64,000 bases of DNA, taken from assembly GCA_016296575.1 (NCBI GenBank), contig JAEDJA010000008.1, positions 26,958-90,957 of the forward strand. Reading direction: 5' to 3'. Shown piece by piece: positions 19,081 to 28,221 of this stretch. The notes under the pieces are model-generated. The model did no database searches, was not told where the DNA came from, and saw only the letters and a list, made by a program, of their open reading frames with translations. How positions within the stretch are numbered: the first letter of the stretch is position 1; each line of letters starts with the position of its first letter. The DNA comes from Treponema sp. GTDB lineage: Bacteria > Spirochaetota > Spirochaetia > Treponematales > Treponemataceae. The position numbers and the translations under genes are program-made.

Positions 19081-21159
19081 CTACTCTAGAGGAGCAAAAT
19101 ATCCACTTTCATCACGACCACTTCTGTTCAGAAGGTAAACTTCTGCCTCTACAGGAAGATAAGCTTCACCAAAATTGGTCTTAAGATTTGAAGTATAAGT
19201 AAGCTGATAAATTCCAGAAGGATTATCAATAATATCCACAATTACCGAAGAAAGGCCCTGAGGACGGTAAACGTAATAAAGTTCTCCCTGGGTATTTTCA
19301 ATAAGGTAATTAAGTTCATTGTCAACAGCTTTCTGACTTAACTGAACAACACTTAAACCGATTGAATTATTGTTAAGATAAGCTGCTGTTTCAGACAAAC
19401 TGTAATGTTCAAAAGCACCCGGTGTAACAGATCCATTGGTGATATATATAATGGAACGCTTCTTTGCACTATTAATTAGATCATTGGCAGACAGTCTCAT
19501 GGCAAGGTCCAGAGGAACGTAGGTGCTGTATTTTGTTTTTAATGCTTTTTCCGTAAAGTTGGAATTATTCTGAGCAGATCCTGAGTATTCAGTAACTGGA
19601 ACATTACCTGCACTTACAATTCGCACGGTTCCATTTGCCATACTGCTGCAGATTTCACGTACAGCAAGATCAATCTGTTCACCGTAAAGTTCACAATCTA
19701 CATTGCGGTCGATTACAAAGGTAATATCAGCATAATCATTATTAGATGCAGCACCGATGAATTTCAGATTTGAAACCGGATTCTTATTTTCAGTCACAAA
19801 GAAATTCTCTTCAAGAAGACCAACTACAGGATTTCTACGGCGATTTTCTACACGAAGTTCAAGGGTAACCTGAGGAAAATTATCTGCATTTACTGATTCA
19901 ACCTGAACAAACATACCACCTACAAGTTCTGAAATTTCAGACATAATGTAGATTTCACTGGCTTTGTAATCACATACAACCAGATTTCCATTTAAATCAG
20001 GAACGGCCTGTGTACATCTTGAAGGAGCATTTCCTGTTCCAGCAATTTCTGACAAGCTTCCAGTTTCCATATCAATTCGGAAAATCTTGTTGGAATCACA
20101 AAGAACAAGTGCATCATTCCAGATTTTAAGACCTTCAGGCTTTTTGAAGGTATTCTGCTTTACAAGGTCACGAATATAGTTTCCAGATTTATCAAATTCA
20201 ACAATATTTCCAGTCTGGTCATCTGCAACATAAATAACATCATTGTAAATAGCAATTCCAGTTGGTCCTTTTAGACCTTTGAAAGCTCCCTCTTTTTTTC
20301 CAAAAGTAAAAAGTGCATTTCCTTCAAAATCAAAAACAACCACCCGCCGGTTTCCATAATCTGTTACAAAAATGTTTTCATTACTGTCTGTGGCAAGATA
20401 CTGAGGTCCAACAAACTGTCCGTTTCCCCGCCCTCGTTCACCAATGTATTTTTCAAAATGACCGTTTTTATCAAGAAGTGCAAGTCTGTCACCAAGACTT
20501 TCGGAAACAAGAATCTTTCCACCACTAAGACGAAGAAGATCAAAAGGTCTGTCAAAACCATTAACAGGACCTGTAACTCGGCTGGAAATAAAACCATTCT
20601 GATTTATCAGGAAAAGCTCATTGGAGCCAGTGGAAACAACCCAGTAAGTTCCATCAGAATTTGGAAGAATGGCTGTAGGACCGGCAAAAATAAAATTACC
20701 GTCATAATTTCCCGAGAAAGATCCAGCTTCAGAAAGCTTTGCATCAGCAGAAACATCGGTTGCTCGTCGATTCTGAACAATTTCTATCTTATTGGCAAGA
20801 AGAAGACCACCATAACCGTTTTCAAGAGCATTATTCCAGTAGGAAAGAGAAAGTCCTTCAAGCCCAGATTTATAATTTGCCTTACCAAGCCAGTCCAAAA
20901 TCAAATTGTCATTTGGAAGATAAGAAAGTGCCTTTTCAAACTGAAGAACAGCTTCATTGTAGGCCCCTCTATAATAGGACTGAACACCACGCCGGAATTC
21001 CTGGGCGGCCATTCCTTCATCACTGGTCCTGATTCTGTCAACGGAAGCTTTCATACCTGCATTGGCATTTTCAGTAAGCGTCTGGGCAAAAACAAAACCA
21101 GAAAAGATTACAGAGAAAACTAGAACAGCTATTTTCTTAGCAGAAAGGTTTAATTTCAT
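19081..21159 (-). CDS. Exported TPR - NHL beta-propeller - VWA-like protein
   Basis: 692 residues. Signal peptide 1-25 (ends FVFAQ). Residues ~50-120 hold TPR-like helices (RRGVQSYYRGAYNEAVLQFEKAL). Residues ~155-400 contain NHL repeats with recurring FDRPFDLLRL, NGQFVGPQYLATD, YVADDQTGNIVEFD and PEGLKIW units, predicting a beta-propeller. The C-terminal third has a von Willebrand A-like core (DITFVIDRNVD, SIIYITNGS), although the MIDAS DxSxS appears altered to DRNVD. The likely role is an envelope-associated scaffold or binding protein. It overlaps the start region of the TPR gene upstream (21159) and is probably co-expressed. T. pallidum has a similar NHL-repeat protein (TP0421, from memory). 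Confidence 0.78.
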   Translation of the reverse strand: MKLNLSAKKIAVLVFSVIFSGFVFAQTLTENANAGMKASVDRIRTSDEGMAAQEFRRGVQSYYRGAYNEAVLQFEKALSYLPNDNLILDWLGKANYKSGLEGLSLSYWNNALENGYGGLLLANKIEIVQNRRATDVSADAKLSEAGSFSGNYDGNFIFAGPTAILPNSDGTYWVVSTGSNELFLINQNGFISSRVTGPVNGFDRPFDLLRLSGGKILVSESLGDRLALLDKNGHFEKYIGERGRGNGQFVGPQYLATDSNENIFVTDYGNRRVVVFDFEGNALFTFGKKEGAFKGLKGPTGIAIYNDVIYVADDQTGNIVEFDKSGNYIRDLVKQNTFKKPEGLKIWNDALVLCDSNKIFRIDMETGSLSEIAGTGNAPSRCTQAVPDLNGNLVVCDYKASEIYIMSEISELVGGMFVQVESVNADNFPQVTLELRVENRRRNPVVGLLEENFFVTENKNPVSNLKFIGAASNNDYADITFVIDRNVDCELYGEQIDLAVREICSSMANGTVRIVSAGNVPVTEYSGSAQNNSNFTEKALKTKYSTYVPLDLAMRLSANDLINSAKKRSIIYITNGSVTPGAFEHYSLSETAAYLNNNSIGLSVVQLSQKAVDNELNYLIENTQGELYYVYRPQGLSSVIVDIIDNPSGIYQLTYTSNLKTNFGEAYLPVEAEVYLLNRSGRDESGYFAPLE

Positions 21160-21848
21160 TATTTTCCACCTTTTTGAACGGCAAGACGGATATGTTCTGC
21201 AATTTCAGCATTTTCTTTATCAAGATTTTCTGCCATTTCAAGATATTTAATTGCATCTCCATAAAGCCCAAGTTTATAATAAACCCAGCCTAGTGAATCC
21301 AGGCAGGCCGCACTATTTGGGGAAGATTCAACAGCTTTTTTGCAAAGGCTCAGAGCTTTTGTAAGATCCTTGTCAGAACATGCAAGCACATAGCCCATTC
21401 CATTAAGGGAAGTTACATTTTCTGGATCTGCCTTAAGCGATTTTTCATAATATGAAAGACATTTCTCGGTATCTTTCTGTTCCCATGCAACAAAAGCAAT
21501 GGCTGCGTAAACTGAGGGAGTCATATAACCGGTCTCAAGCAATTTGTTCAATTCAAAATCAGCTAGCCGACGTCGGCCGGAAACAGCATAAATAACGGCA
21601 AGAAGAAAACGGCACTGAAGCACCCTTTCTATCTGACCACCTGAAGTAACAACTGTTTCCAGATACAAAAGTGCATCTTCATATTTCTGAAGCTTTGCGT
21701 AACAAAGACCAAGGTAATATGCAGTTTCCATTGGATCGGCACCACTATCTGCAGGAAGTGAAAGGAAAAAGTTTAATGCTTTCTTAAAAGCTTTTTTATT
21801 GTAAAAATTAATGCCTTCTGAAAGAATCTGATTCTGTTTATTCTCCAT
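21159..21848 (-). CDS. TPR-repeat protein
   Basis: 229 residues, no signal peptide. About five tetratricopeptide repeats can be read (for example AYYLGLCYAKLQKYEDALLYLE, SYYEKSLKADPENVTSLNGMGYVLA, LDSLGWVYYKLGLYGDAIKYLEMAE). Such repeats form a protein-binding superhelix, here presumably cytoplasmic. A strong Shine-Dalgarno (AGGAGG) stands upstream of the ATG at 21848. The stop and the next gene's start touch at 21159, so the two TPR-containing proteins are probably made together and may interact. Confidence 0.82.
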   Translation of the reverse strand: MENKQNQILSEGINFYNKKAFKKALNFFLSLPADSGADPMETAYYLGLCYAKLQKYEDALLYLETVVTSGGQIERVLQCRFLLAVIYAVSGRRRLADFELNKLLETGYMTPSVYAAIAFVAWEQKDTEKCLSYYEKSLKADPENVTSLNGMGYVLACSDKDLTKALSLCKKAVESSPNSAACLDSLGWVYYKLGLYGDAIKYLEMAENLDKENAEIAEHIRLAVQKGGK

Positions 21849-21904
21849 TTTTTATCCTCCTTTTTTAGTTTCAAACACAAATAGTGCCTTATGGTTACAT
21901 TATA

Positions 21905-22672
21905 TTAAAACTCAAAGCCTATATTCTTATTGATAGGAATGCAGTTTTCTTCAGCCAGAATCTTTGCCACAGAAACAGAATGTTTTTCTGTAATGGCATA
22001 ATCGCTTTTAGAACCGCCTAAAGTAGTACTTCCTCCAGGAAGGAAATGTGTACTAAAGATACCTTCTTTTACAGCGTTTAATTCCACACGGTCTCTATAA
22101 GATCTTTGAGCTACCTCTTCTACAAATTCAACTGCTGTAATTTTATCTCCAGAATATCCGTTTACATTTACATAAGCATAAGGAAAACTTACATCGCAAA
22201 GAGAAACAAGCTTTTCCAGATTTCGGGCAATAAACTCTGCCATATTATCAAAGGAATAATCATCTTCCGATGCCGAAAACCCCTTTTCGTGTTCAAGACT
22301 TACTGCAACAGAAGGAATTTCATACATAACTCCCTGACGGGCTGCAGCACAGGTTCCTGAATATACAATATCTGATCCAAGATTTGCACCTTTGTTTATA
22401 CCAGAAATGATGCAATCAGGCTTAACAGGAAGAAAATCACTTCTAACTCCAACAGCAACACAATCTACAGGATAACCAGAACAGGACCATTCATTAAAAT
22501 CCCTTTTGATAACCTCAAGAGAGTCTTTCATATTAATATGATGAGAAACAGCTGATCGATTGGAAGCCGGTGCAATCAGATAGACAGTGTGTCCCTTTTT
22601 TACCAGAGCATTTTTTAAAGCCTGAATACCTTTTGCTTTGTAACCGTCATCATTTGTAAGCAGAATATTCAT
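21905..22672 (-). CDS. surE: 5'-nucleotidase SurE
   Basis: Metal-dependent nucleotide 5'-monophosphatase, 255 residues, normal length. The N-terminal MNILLTNDDGY motif carries the two metal-binding Asp residues. VYLIAPASNRSAVSH and ISGINKGANLGSDIVYSGTCAAARQG (metal-site Asn plus Ser/Thr loop) are also present, as in characterised SurE enzymes. It lies 6 bp after the GHMP kinase on the same strand. A 56 bp spacer separates it from the downstream side of the TPR gene. Confidence 0.94.
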   Translation of the reverse strand: MNILLTNDDGYKAKGIQALKNALVKKGHTVYLIAPASNRSAVSHHINMKDSLEVIKRDFNEWSCSGYPVDCVAVGVRSDFLPVKPDCIISGINKGANLGSDIVYSGTCAAARQGVMYEIPSVAVSLEHEKGFSASEDDYSFDNMAEFIARNLEKLVSLCDVSFPYAYVNVNGYSGDKITAVEFVEEVAQRSYRDRVELNAVKEGIFSTHFLPGGSTTLGGSKSDYAITEKHSVSVAKILAEENCIPINKNIGFEF

Positions 22673-22678
22673 AAAACC

Positions 22679-23860
22679 TTAATCCACCAAAAGAGATGCG
22701 CCATCAACAGGATTTACAATGTAACAGTCAGTCTTAAATCCAAAAATCTTTTCGAATTCATGAAGTTTTTCTGTAAATTTTTCAATATCACTATCGCGAA
22801 GAACAGCATAAAGACATCGTCCAAAGCCTTTTCCCGTTATTCTACCGCAGGAAACTGGATTTCTTAACATATCAAGCATAGGTTCAATTTCATTTACCCG
22901 TTTCAAAAGCCAGTCAATTTCAGGACAGGAAATTTCATAAAGATCACGCATATCTTCATGACTGTGATTTACAGATCGTGCAAATTTAAAGAAATCATTT
23001 TTCTGAAGACCATCCACAGCATCCTGAAGATCGTTATGTTCATTCATAATACAAATCAATTTACGGCGATGAGCTTCATCCATAATTGAAAGCTGTTCAT
23101 TAATATCCGTAACATTTTTTATGTAATGCCATCCACCGTAATCAGTTGGTTTACGTTCACGAAGATCTCCAAGAACCAATGCATACTGAGGTTCAAAAAG
23201 TGATTCTTCATTCCAAACTGCGTAACGAGGAACATGAGTATCAACTATAAGAACTTTTTTATCTTCAAAACTGAAAGGAACATAATCCCATGTATTTTTT
23301 TGATGATCTGTTACAATGAGACTGTCTTTTTTTGAGAACATGGCAGAAAAATTGTCAGCGATATAATTATTCTGCTGCATGAAACGTCGATTACCGCGTT
23401 CAAGCACTTGTAAAAGCTCAGCATCGGAAAGTGTAAGATTAAAAAGCTTGCGGATTGCAATGGCGAAGGCAGTCTTTATAGCAGTAGTAATTCCAAAACC
23501 GGCAGATGGCAGTACATCAGAATAGACTGTTACATCCATTCCTCCAAGGTTAAATCCACCAGAAGTAAAACCGTAAATTACAGACTTAAGAAAGTTAGCC
23601 CACTTGTCTTCTTTTTTATATTTAAGTGATGATAGATTGGATTTCTTTTTATCATTTATCTGATGAAAATAGAAATTAGCGGTATTGTCGTCACGTTTAG
23701 ACACACCGATATAGACGTAAATGTCTACCGCCATAGATAAAGTCTTGTCTTTGAAAAACCAGGAATGTTCACCGATAAGATGGAAACGTCCTGGTGCCTT
23801 TGCAGACACTTCGGGCAGTTTTTCCCACGCAGTCAGATGCGCGTCATTCAGTAGTTTCAT
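22679..23860 (-). CDS. GHMP-family kinase, galactokinase-like with altered sugar site
   Basis: 393 residues. It has the galactokinase layout: KAPGRFHLIGEH near residue 22-32, the ATP-loop region LPSAGFGITTA, IADNFSAMF (the Asp normally acting as base), and a C-terminal GRITGKGFGRCLYA. In galactokinase the first motif reads GEHxDY, and that Asp contacts the sugar. Here it is GEHSWF, with Trp34 in place of Asp. The second motif also lacks the usual GLSSSA. The fold and kinase chemistry are therefore likely, but galactose as substrate is doubtful. It is divergent from lnt across a very AT-rich 94 bp spacer and upstream of surE. Confidence 0.72.
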   Translation of the reverse strand: MKLLNDAHLTAWEKLPEVSAKAPGRFHLIGEHSWFFKDKTLSMAVDIYVYIGVSKRDDNTANFYFHQINDKKKSNLSSLKYKKEDKWANFLKSVIYGFTSGGFNLGGMDVTVYSDVLPSAGFGITTAIKTAFAIAIRKLFNLTLSDAELLQVLERGNRRFMQQNNYIADNFSAMFSKKDSLIVTDHQKNTWDYVPFSFEDKKVLIVDTHVPRYAVWNEESLFEPQYALVLGDLRERKPTDYGGWHYIKNVTDINEQLSIMDEAHRRKLICIMNEHNDLQDAVDGLQKNDFFKFARSVNHSHEDMRDLYEISCPEIDWLLKRVNEIEPMLDMLRNPVSCGRITGKGFGRCLYAVLRDSDIEKFTEKLHEFEKIFGFKTDCYIVNPVDGASLLVD

Positions 23861-23954
23861 AGAAGCAGATATTCCCCTCTTTATTGCTTTTTTTACTTGT
23901 GCAGATCGCTGTTTTTTTCGATAATATATTATATATCTCTAATATTATAATATT

Positions 23955-25784
23955 ATGAAAGCGATTTTACAAGTTTTTTTATCAGTTTTTTCAGGCGTGC
24001 TTTTAGCCTTAGCAATCCCAAACGAATTGTATTTGATGGGGTCCCCTTTTTACACACTGATAGCTATCATTCCATTTTATCTTGCCATAAAAGACTGTAA
24101 ATCCTTCCGTTTTTCATTTGTTCTTTCTTTCATTCAGACCATTACGGTTCATCTTTGTTCCAGTTTCTGGCTGGGTTATTTCAAAGATTTTGCAGCCCTT
24201 ACACTTGGAGCTTCTGCCTTTGGAACAGGAATGATTGGTGGAATTTTTGGAATATTTTTTCATTTCCCATATTATTCTGAATCAAAAAGAAACAGACTTA
24301 ATCTATTTTCATTAAAAGAAAACAACACTCCTGCATTCAGAATATTCTGGTTCTCCTTTATTTATGTACTATACGAATGGTTCAAATCAACAGGTTTCCT
24401 TGGTTATCCATGGGGAACAGTTTCTACTGCCGTTTACCGATGGCAGCTGCTTATCCAGATTGCAGCAATTACAGGTACTTATGGAGTAACATTCATTCTG
24501 GTATTTTTCAATGCTCTTATTGCAGAAGGATTTTCACTTTACGATACACTGATCATTACTGACAACAAACCGGCTTACCGCATTAAACTCTCATATACAG
24601 CAGTAGCTAAAACCTGGGCAGTTTCAATGGGACTTATCCTTATTTACGGTGCAGTATCTTATTCACTACCCCGTAACCCCGAAAAATATCTGGATACAAT
24701 TATTGTTCAGCAGAATTCAGACCCATGGAAAAATGCAATCGATACAACAAACATTGAAAACTCAATGAAAGAAACAGAAAAAGTACTTTCCATGCTTCAG
24801 GATAGAGATAAAAAACCAGACCTTATTGTATGGAGCGAAGGTGTACTTAACAGACCTTTCCCTCATAACCAGTGGTACTATGAAAACAGACCTGAAAACA
24901 AACCACTGATTGATTTTATCAAAGACAACAATATTCCCTTTCTTGTAGGTGGAGTGTGGCAAACACGTGTTTCCGACACAAAAATCAATCTATATAATTC
25001 CACACTTATGTTTGATGGAAATGGTAATCTCAGAGGTCATTATCCTAAAAATCATCTTGTTCCATTTGCAGAAGCAATTCCTTTCTCAAAAATCAAATGG
25101 ATTCATGACATTATTTTCAAGATTACAAAAATTTCTGCAGGCTGGACTCCAGGTGATCAATATGTATTTTTCCAGATTCCTGCTTCCTGGTCAGAATATC
25201 ACAAGGAAGGTGAAGCTAAAACCATCAGCCTTGCAAAATCATATGGGGAACAAATAATAGAAGAAAACGCACAGCCAACTGTTACAATCAGCACTCCAAT
25301 CTGCTATGACGATGCATTCCCAGATGTATGCCGGCCTTTGTGGAAATATGGAACTGAAGTATTTATGAATCTTACTGATGATTCATGGAGCTTAAAAAAA
25401 TCCAGCGAATTCCAGCATTTCTGTGTTGCCGCATATCGTGCCATTGAATACCGCACTACCCTTGTAAGATCTACAAATGCAGGCTATTCAGTTGTTGTTG
25501 ATCCAGCTGGTCGAATCTTATATGACATGCCTCTGTTTGAACAGACTTCCATGGAATGCCAGGTTCCAGTTTACAAGCGAGTTACTACAACTTATGCCCT
25601 TCTTGGTAACTGGTTTCCATGCCTTCTTCTTTTCTTATGTCTTCTTTCGATTCTTTATGAAATCCTTATTTTCCAGAAAAGTGATTATATTCCATCTGAG
25701 CGGATTATAAAGAAAGGAAAAAAACACAAGAAAGCTTCAAAAAAAGATGGAAAAAAACACAAGAAACATCATAAAACAAAATGA
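23955..25784 (+). CDS. lnt: Apolipoprotein N-acyltransferase
   Basis: Adds the third acyl chain to lipoproteins in the inner membrane. 609 residues. An N-terminal set of membrane helices (about 1-230) precedes a nitrilase-like domain with the catalytic triad Glu295 (WSEGVLNRP), Lys365 (YPKNHLVPFAE) and Cys450 (TPICYDDAFPDV). One more hydrophobic helix follows, then an unusual tail made almost only of Lys, His and Gly (about 25 residues, GKKHKKASKKDGKKHKKHH). The tail should be cytoplasmic and has no counterpart in E. coli Lnt. Spirochaetes are rich in lipoproteins, and the DGR target in this window is one. Confidence 0.92.
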   Translation: MKAILQVFLSVFSGVLLALAIPNELYLMGSPFYTLIAIIPFYLAIKDCKSFRFSFVLSFIQTITVHLCSSFWLGYFKDFAALTLGASAFGTGMIGGIFGIFFHFPYYSESKRNRLNLFSLKENNTPAFRIFWFSFIYVLYEWFKSTGFLGYPWGTVSTAVYRWQLLIQIAAITGTYGVTFILVFFNALIAEGFSLYDTLIITDNKPAYRIKLSYTAVAKTWAVSMGLILIYGAVSYSLPRNPEKYLDTIIVQQNSDPWKNAIDTTNIENSMKETEKVLSMLQDRDKKPDLIVWSEGVLNRPFPHNQWYYENRPENKPLIDFIKDNNIPFLVGGVWQTRVSDTKINLYNSTLMFDGNGNLRGHYPKNHLVPFAEAIPFSKIKWIHDIIFKITKISAGWTPGDQYVFFQIPASWSEYHKEGEAKTISLAKSYGEQIIEENAQPTVTISTPICYDDAFPDVCRPLWKYGTEVFMNLTDDSWSLKKSSEFQHFCVAAYRAIEYRTTLVRSTNAGYSVVVDPAGRILYDMPLFEQTSMECQVPVYKRVTTTYALLGNWFPCLLLFLCLLSILYEILIFQKSDYIPSERIIKKGKKHKKASKKDGKKHKKHHKTK

Positions 25785-25829
25785 TAATTTTTCCTACAAA
25801 ATGAACCCTACCATAGGATCCGTTTTTCA

Positions 25830-25858
25830 TTGACCCAAGGCCACTACGAGTCTATAAT
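25830..25858 (+). promoter_or_regulatory. Sigma-70-type promoter of the araB-araD operon
   Basis: TTGACC (25830-25835), 17 bp spacer, TATAAT (25853-25858). Transcription would start about 7 bases after the -10, at or next to the ATG at 25865, giving a leaderless or near-leaderless mRNA. No Shine-Dalgarno is present before that ATG. Confidence 0.75.
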
Positions 25859-25864
25859 TTGATT

Positions 25865-27442
25865 ATGGACAATAAAAAAGAAATAATCGATGGTAACAGT
25901 GTTTTGGGTATTGAATTCGGTTCTACACGAATCAAGGCAGTACTTATCAATTCTAATTTTGAACCAATTGCAGGCGGAAGTTTTACTTGGGAAAACCAGC
26001 TTGTTGATGGTATCTGGACATATGATTTAGACCTGATCCACAAAGGACTTCAGGAATGTTACGCTGATCTAAAAAAAGACGTAAACGAAAAATATGGTGT
26101 AACACTTAAAAAATTCAAAAGTGCCGGTATTTCTGCAATGATGCACGGATATCTTGCTTTTGATAAAGATGACAATCTTCTTGTTCCATTCAGAACATGG
26201 CGTAATACAATTACAGGACAGGCCTCTGCTGAACTTTCTGCCCTTTTCAACTTCCCTGTTCCTGAACGCTGGTCTATTTCTCACCTTTACCAGGCAATTC
26301 TGAATAAAGAAGAACATGTTTCTAAAATTTCAAATGTATATACACTTGCTGCTTATATTCACTACCGCCTTACTGGAAAAAAAGTTCTTGGCGTTGGTGA
26401 TGCATCAGGTATGTTCCCTATCAATAAAGATGAAATGAACTACAACTCAACTATGACAGCCAAGTTTGAAAAACTCATTTCTGAAAAAGGGCTCAACTAC
26501 AAAATCAACGACATCTTCCCAAAAGTTTTGAACGCTGGTGAAGATGCTGGTACACTTACTGCTGATGGTGCTAAATTCCTAGATCCTGCTGGTGATCTTG
26601 AAGCCGGCATTCCACTTTGTCCTCCAGAAGGTGATGCAGGCACTGGTATGGTTGGAACTAACTCTTGTAAAGTTGGTACTGGAAATATTTCTGCTGGAAC
26701 TTCAATTTTCTCAATGGTAGTTCTGGAAAAAGATCTGGCCAAAGTATATCCTGGAATCATTGATGTAGTTACTACTCCAGATGGAAGTCCTGTTGCCATG
26801 GTTCACTGCAACAACTGTACCGGTGAACACAACAACTGGATTAATCTTTTTAAGGAAGTTTGTAATACTCTTGGATTTGAACCATCAATGAAAGACCTTT
26901 ACGACAAGCTTCTTGGAAAATCAATTGAAGGTGATAAAGATGTAGGTGGGCTTCTCGCTTACAACTATCTTTCTGGTGAAACAATTACAGGATTCAACTC
27001 AGGTCGTCCTCTTTTTGTACGTTCTGAAAACTGTAATTTCAATCTTGCAAACTTTATGCGTGCCCAGATGTTTACATCTCTTGGTGCAAATCGTGCCGGT
27101 ATGGATATTCTTTTTGATGAAAATGTAAAAATTACCAGCATGACAGGTGCCGGCGGATACTTCAAAACTGATGCTGGTCTTAAATTCATGGCTGCATCAA
27201 TTCATACACCTGTTTCTGCTATGGAAACTGCAGGCGAAGGCGGACCTTGGGGTATGGCAATTCTTGCTTCTTACCTTGGTGCAGGATGTACTCTTGATGA
27301 ATACCTTGAAAAGAAAGTATTTGTTACCTGTAAAAAAACAACAGCTGAAGTTGAAAAAGACCTGGAAGAAAGCTTCAATATCTTCTATGAAAACTACAAA
27401 AAAGGTCTTGCTGTAGAACGTGCAGCTGTAGAAAATCTGTAA
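25865..27442 (+). CDS. araB: FGGY-family sugar kinase, probably ribulokinase
   Basis: 525 residues from ATG 25865; a TTG at 25859 would add only Met-Ile. FGGY kinases phosphorylate ketoses or polyols. The N-terminal phosphate loop GIEFGSTRIKAVLI, the MHGYLAFD and RTWRNT substrate region, the DASGMFP segment and the ATP-site GAGGYFKTDAGLKFMAA are visible. L-ribulose is inferred as substrate because araD follows after 12 bp in the same operon. It is shorter than E. coli AraB and resembles the kind found in gut anaerobes. The promoter directly abuts the start codon. No arabinose isomerase (araA) is in this window. Confidence 0.83.
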   Translation: MDNKKEIIDGNSVLGIEFGSTRIKAVLINSNFEPIAGGSFTWENQLVDGIWTYDLDLIHKGLQECYADLKKDVNEKYGVTLKKFKSAGISAMMHGYLAFDKDDNLLVPFRTWRNTITGQASAELSALFNFPVPERWSISHLYQAILNKEEHVSKISNVYTLAAYIHYRLTGKKVLGVGDASGMFPINKDEMNYNSTMTAKFEKLISEKGLNYKINDIFPKVLNAGEDAGTLTADGAKFLDPAGDLEAGIPLCPPEGDAGTGMVGTNSCKVGTGNISAGTSIFSMVVLEKDLAKVYPGIIDVVTTPDGSPVAMVHCNNCTGEHNNWINLFKEVCNTLGFEPSMKDLYDKLLGKSIEGDKDVGGLLAYNYLSGETITGFNSGRPLFVRSENCNFNLANFMRAQMFTSLGANRAGMDILFDENVKITSMTGAGGYFKTDAGLKFMAASIHTPVSAMETAGEGGPWGMAILASYLGAGCTLDEYLEKKVFVTCKKTTAEVEKDLEESFNIFYENYKKGLAVERAAVENL

Positions 27443-27454
27443 TAAGAGGAAAAT

Positions 27455-28171
27455 ATGTACGAGGATATTAAACAGGCTGCTTACGAAGCCAATATGCTTA
27501 TTCCTGCCAACAATCTGGCACTTTACACATGGGGAAACGTTTCTGCTTTTGATAAAGATAAAGCTGTTTTTGCCATTAAACCAAGTGGAGTTCCATACCC
27601 AGAGCTTACTCCAGACAGTATGGTTATTGTGGATGTTGAAGGAAAAAAAGTTGAAGGAAAACTGAATCCTTCTTCTGATACACCAACACATGCTGTTCTT
27701 TACAAGGTTTTTGGCCTTGAAAAAGGAGCAGAAATTGGAGGAATTATCCATACACATTCAACATTTGCTGTTTCCTGGGCACAGGCATGTAAATCAGTTC
27801 CTCTTTATGGTACTACACATGCTGATCACCTTCAGAAAGACATTCCATGTACACCTTACCTTTCTGAAGCTGCAGTAAAATCAGCTTACGAACTGGAAAC
27901 TGGACTTCAAATCATCAAATATTTTGAGGAAAAAGGACTTAATCCTTCTGAAGTAAACATGGTTTTGTGTGGTGGACATGGACCTTTTGCATGGGGTAAA
28001 AACGCTGATAAAGCAGTTTACAATGGTACTGTTCTGGAAGAAATCTGTAAAATGGCAACATTTACAAGATTAAACGGGGCCTCCCTGGATGACAGACTCC
28101 CAGAATACATCATTAATAAACATTATGAGCGAAAACACGGTCCAAATTCTTACTACGGACAGGGAAAATAA
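27455..28171 (+). CDS. araD: L-ribulose-5-phosphate 4-epimerase
   Basis: Converts L-ribulose-5-phosphate to D-xylulose-5-phosphate, linking arabinose to the pentose phosphate pathway. 238 residues, class II aldolase/epimerase fold. Visible: GNVSAFD, KPSGVPY, SSDTPTH, the zinc-binding IHTHS (His99, His101), YGTTHADH and a C-terminal GGHGPFAWG with the third zinc His. A good Shine-Dalgarno (AAGAGGAAA) precedes ATG 27455. It is the second gene of the operon, which ends at the strong terminator right after it. Confidence 0.94.
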   Translation: MYEDIKQAAYEANMLIPANNLALYTWGNVSAFDKDKAVFAIKPSGVPYPELTPDSMVIVDVEGKKVEGKLNPSSDTPTHAVLYKVFGLEKGAEIGGIIHTHSTFAVSWAQACKSVPLYGTTHADHLQKDIPCTPYLSEAAVKSAYELETGLQIIKYFEEKGLNPSEVNMVLCGGHGPFAWGKNADKAVYNGTVLEEICKMATFTRLNGASLDDRLPEYIINKHYERKHGPNSYYGQGK

Positions 28172-28180
28172 GTTATAATA

Positions 28181-28221
28181 AAGGAGATGTTTAAAAAGAT
28201 TTAACAACATCTCCTTTTTTT
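28181..28221 (+). terminator. Rho-independent terminator after araD
   Basis: Perfect 11 bp stem (28181-28191 with 28206-28216), 14-base loop, then a T run to 28221 that directly touches the recO start codon at 28222. Confidence 0.9.

Noticed and set aside
20458..21123. Plus-strand ORF of 221 residues opposite the TPR/NHL/VWA gene
   Set aside because: Antisense shadow with Lys/Asn/Ile-biased, motif-free translation; the minus gene has clear domains and a signal peptide.
25859..25861. TTG start for the FGGY kinase
   Set aside because: It adds only two residues, lies almost inside the promoter -10 region, and the ATG at 25865 fits the predicted transcript start.
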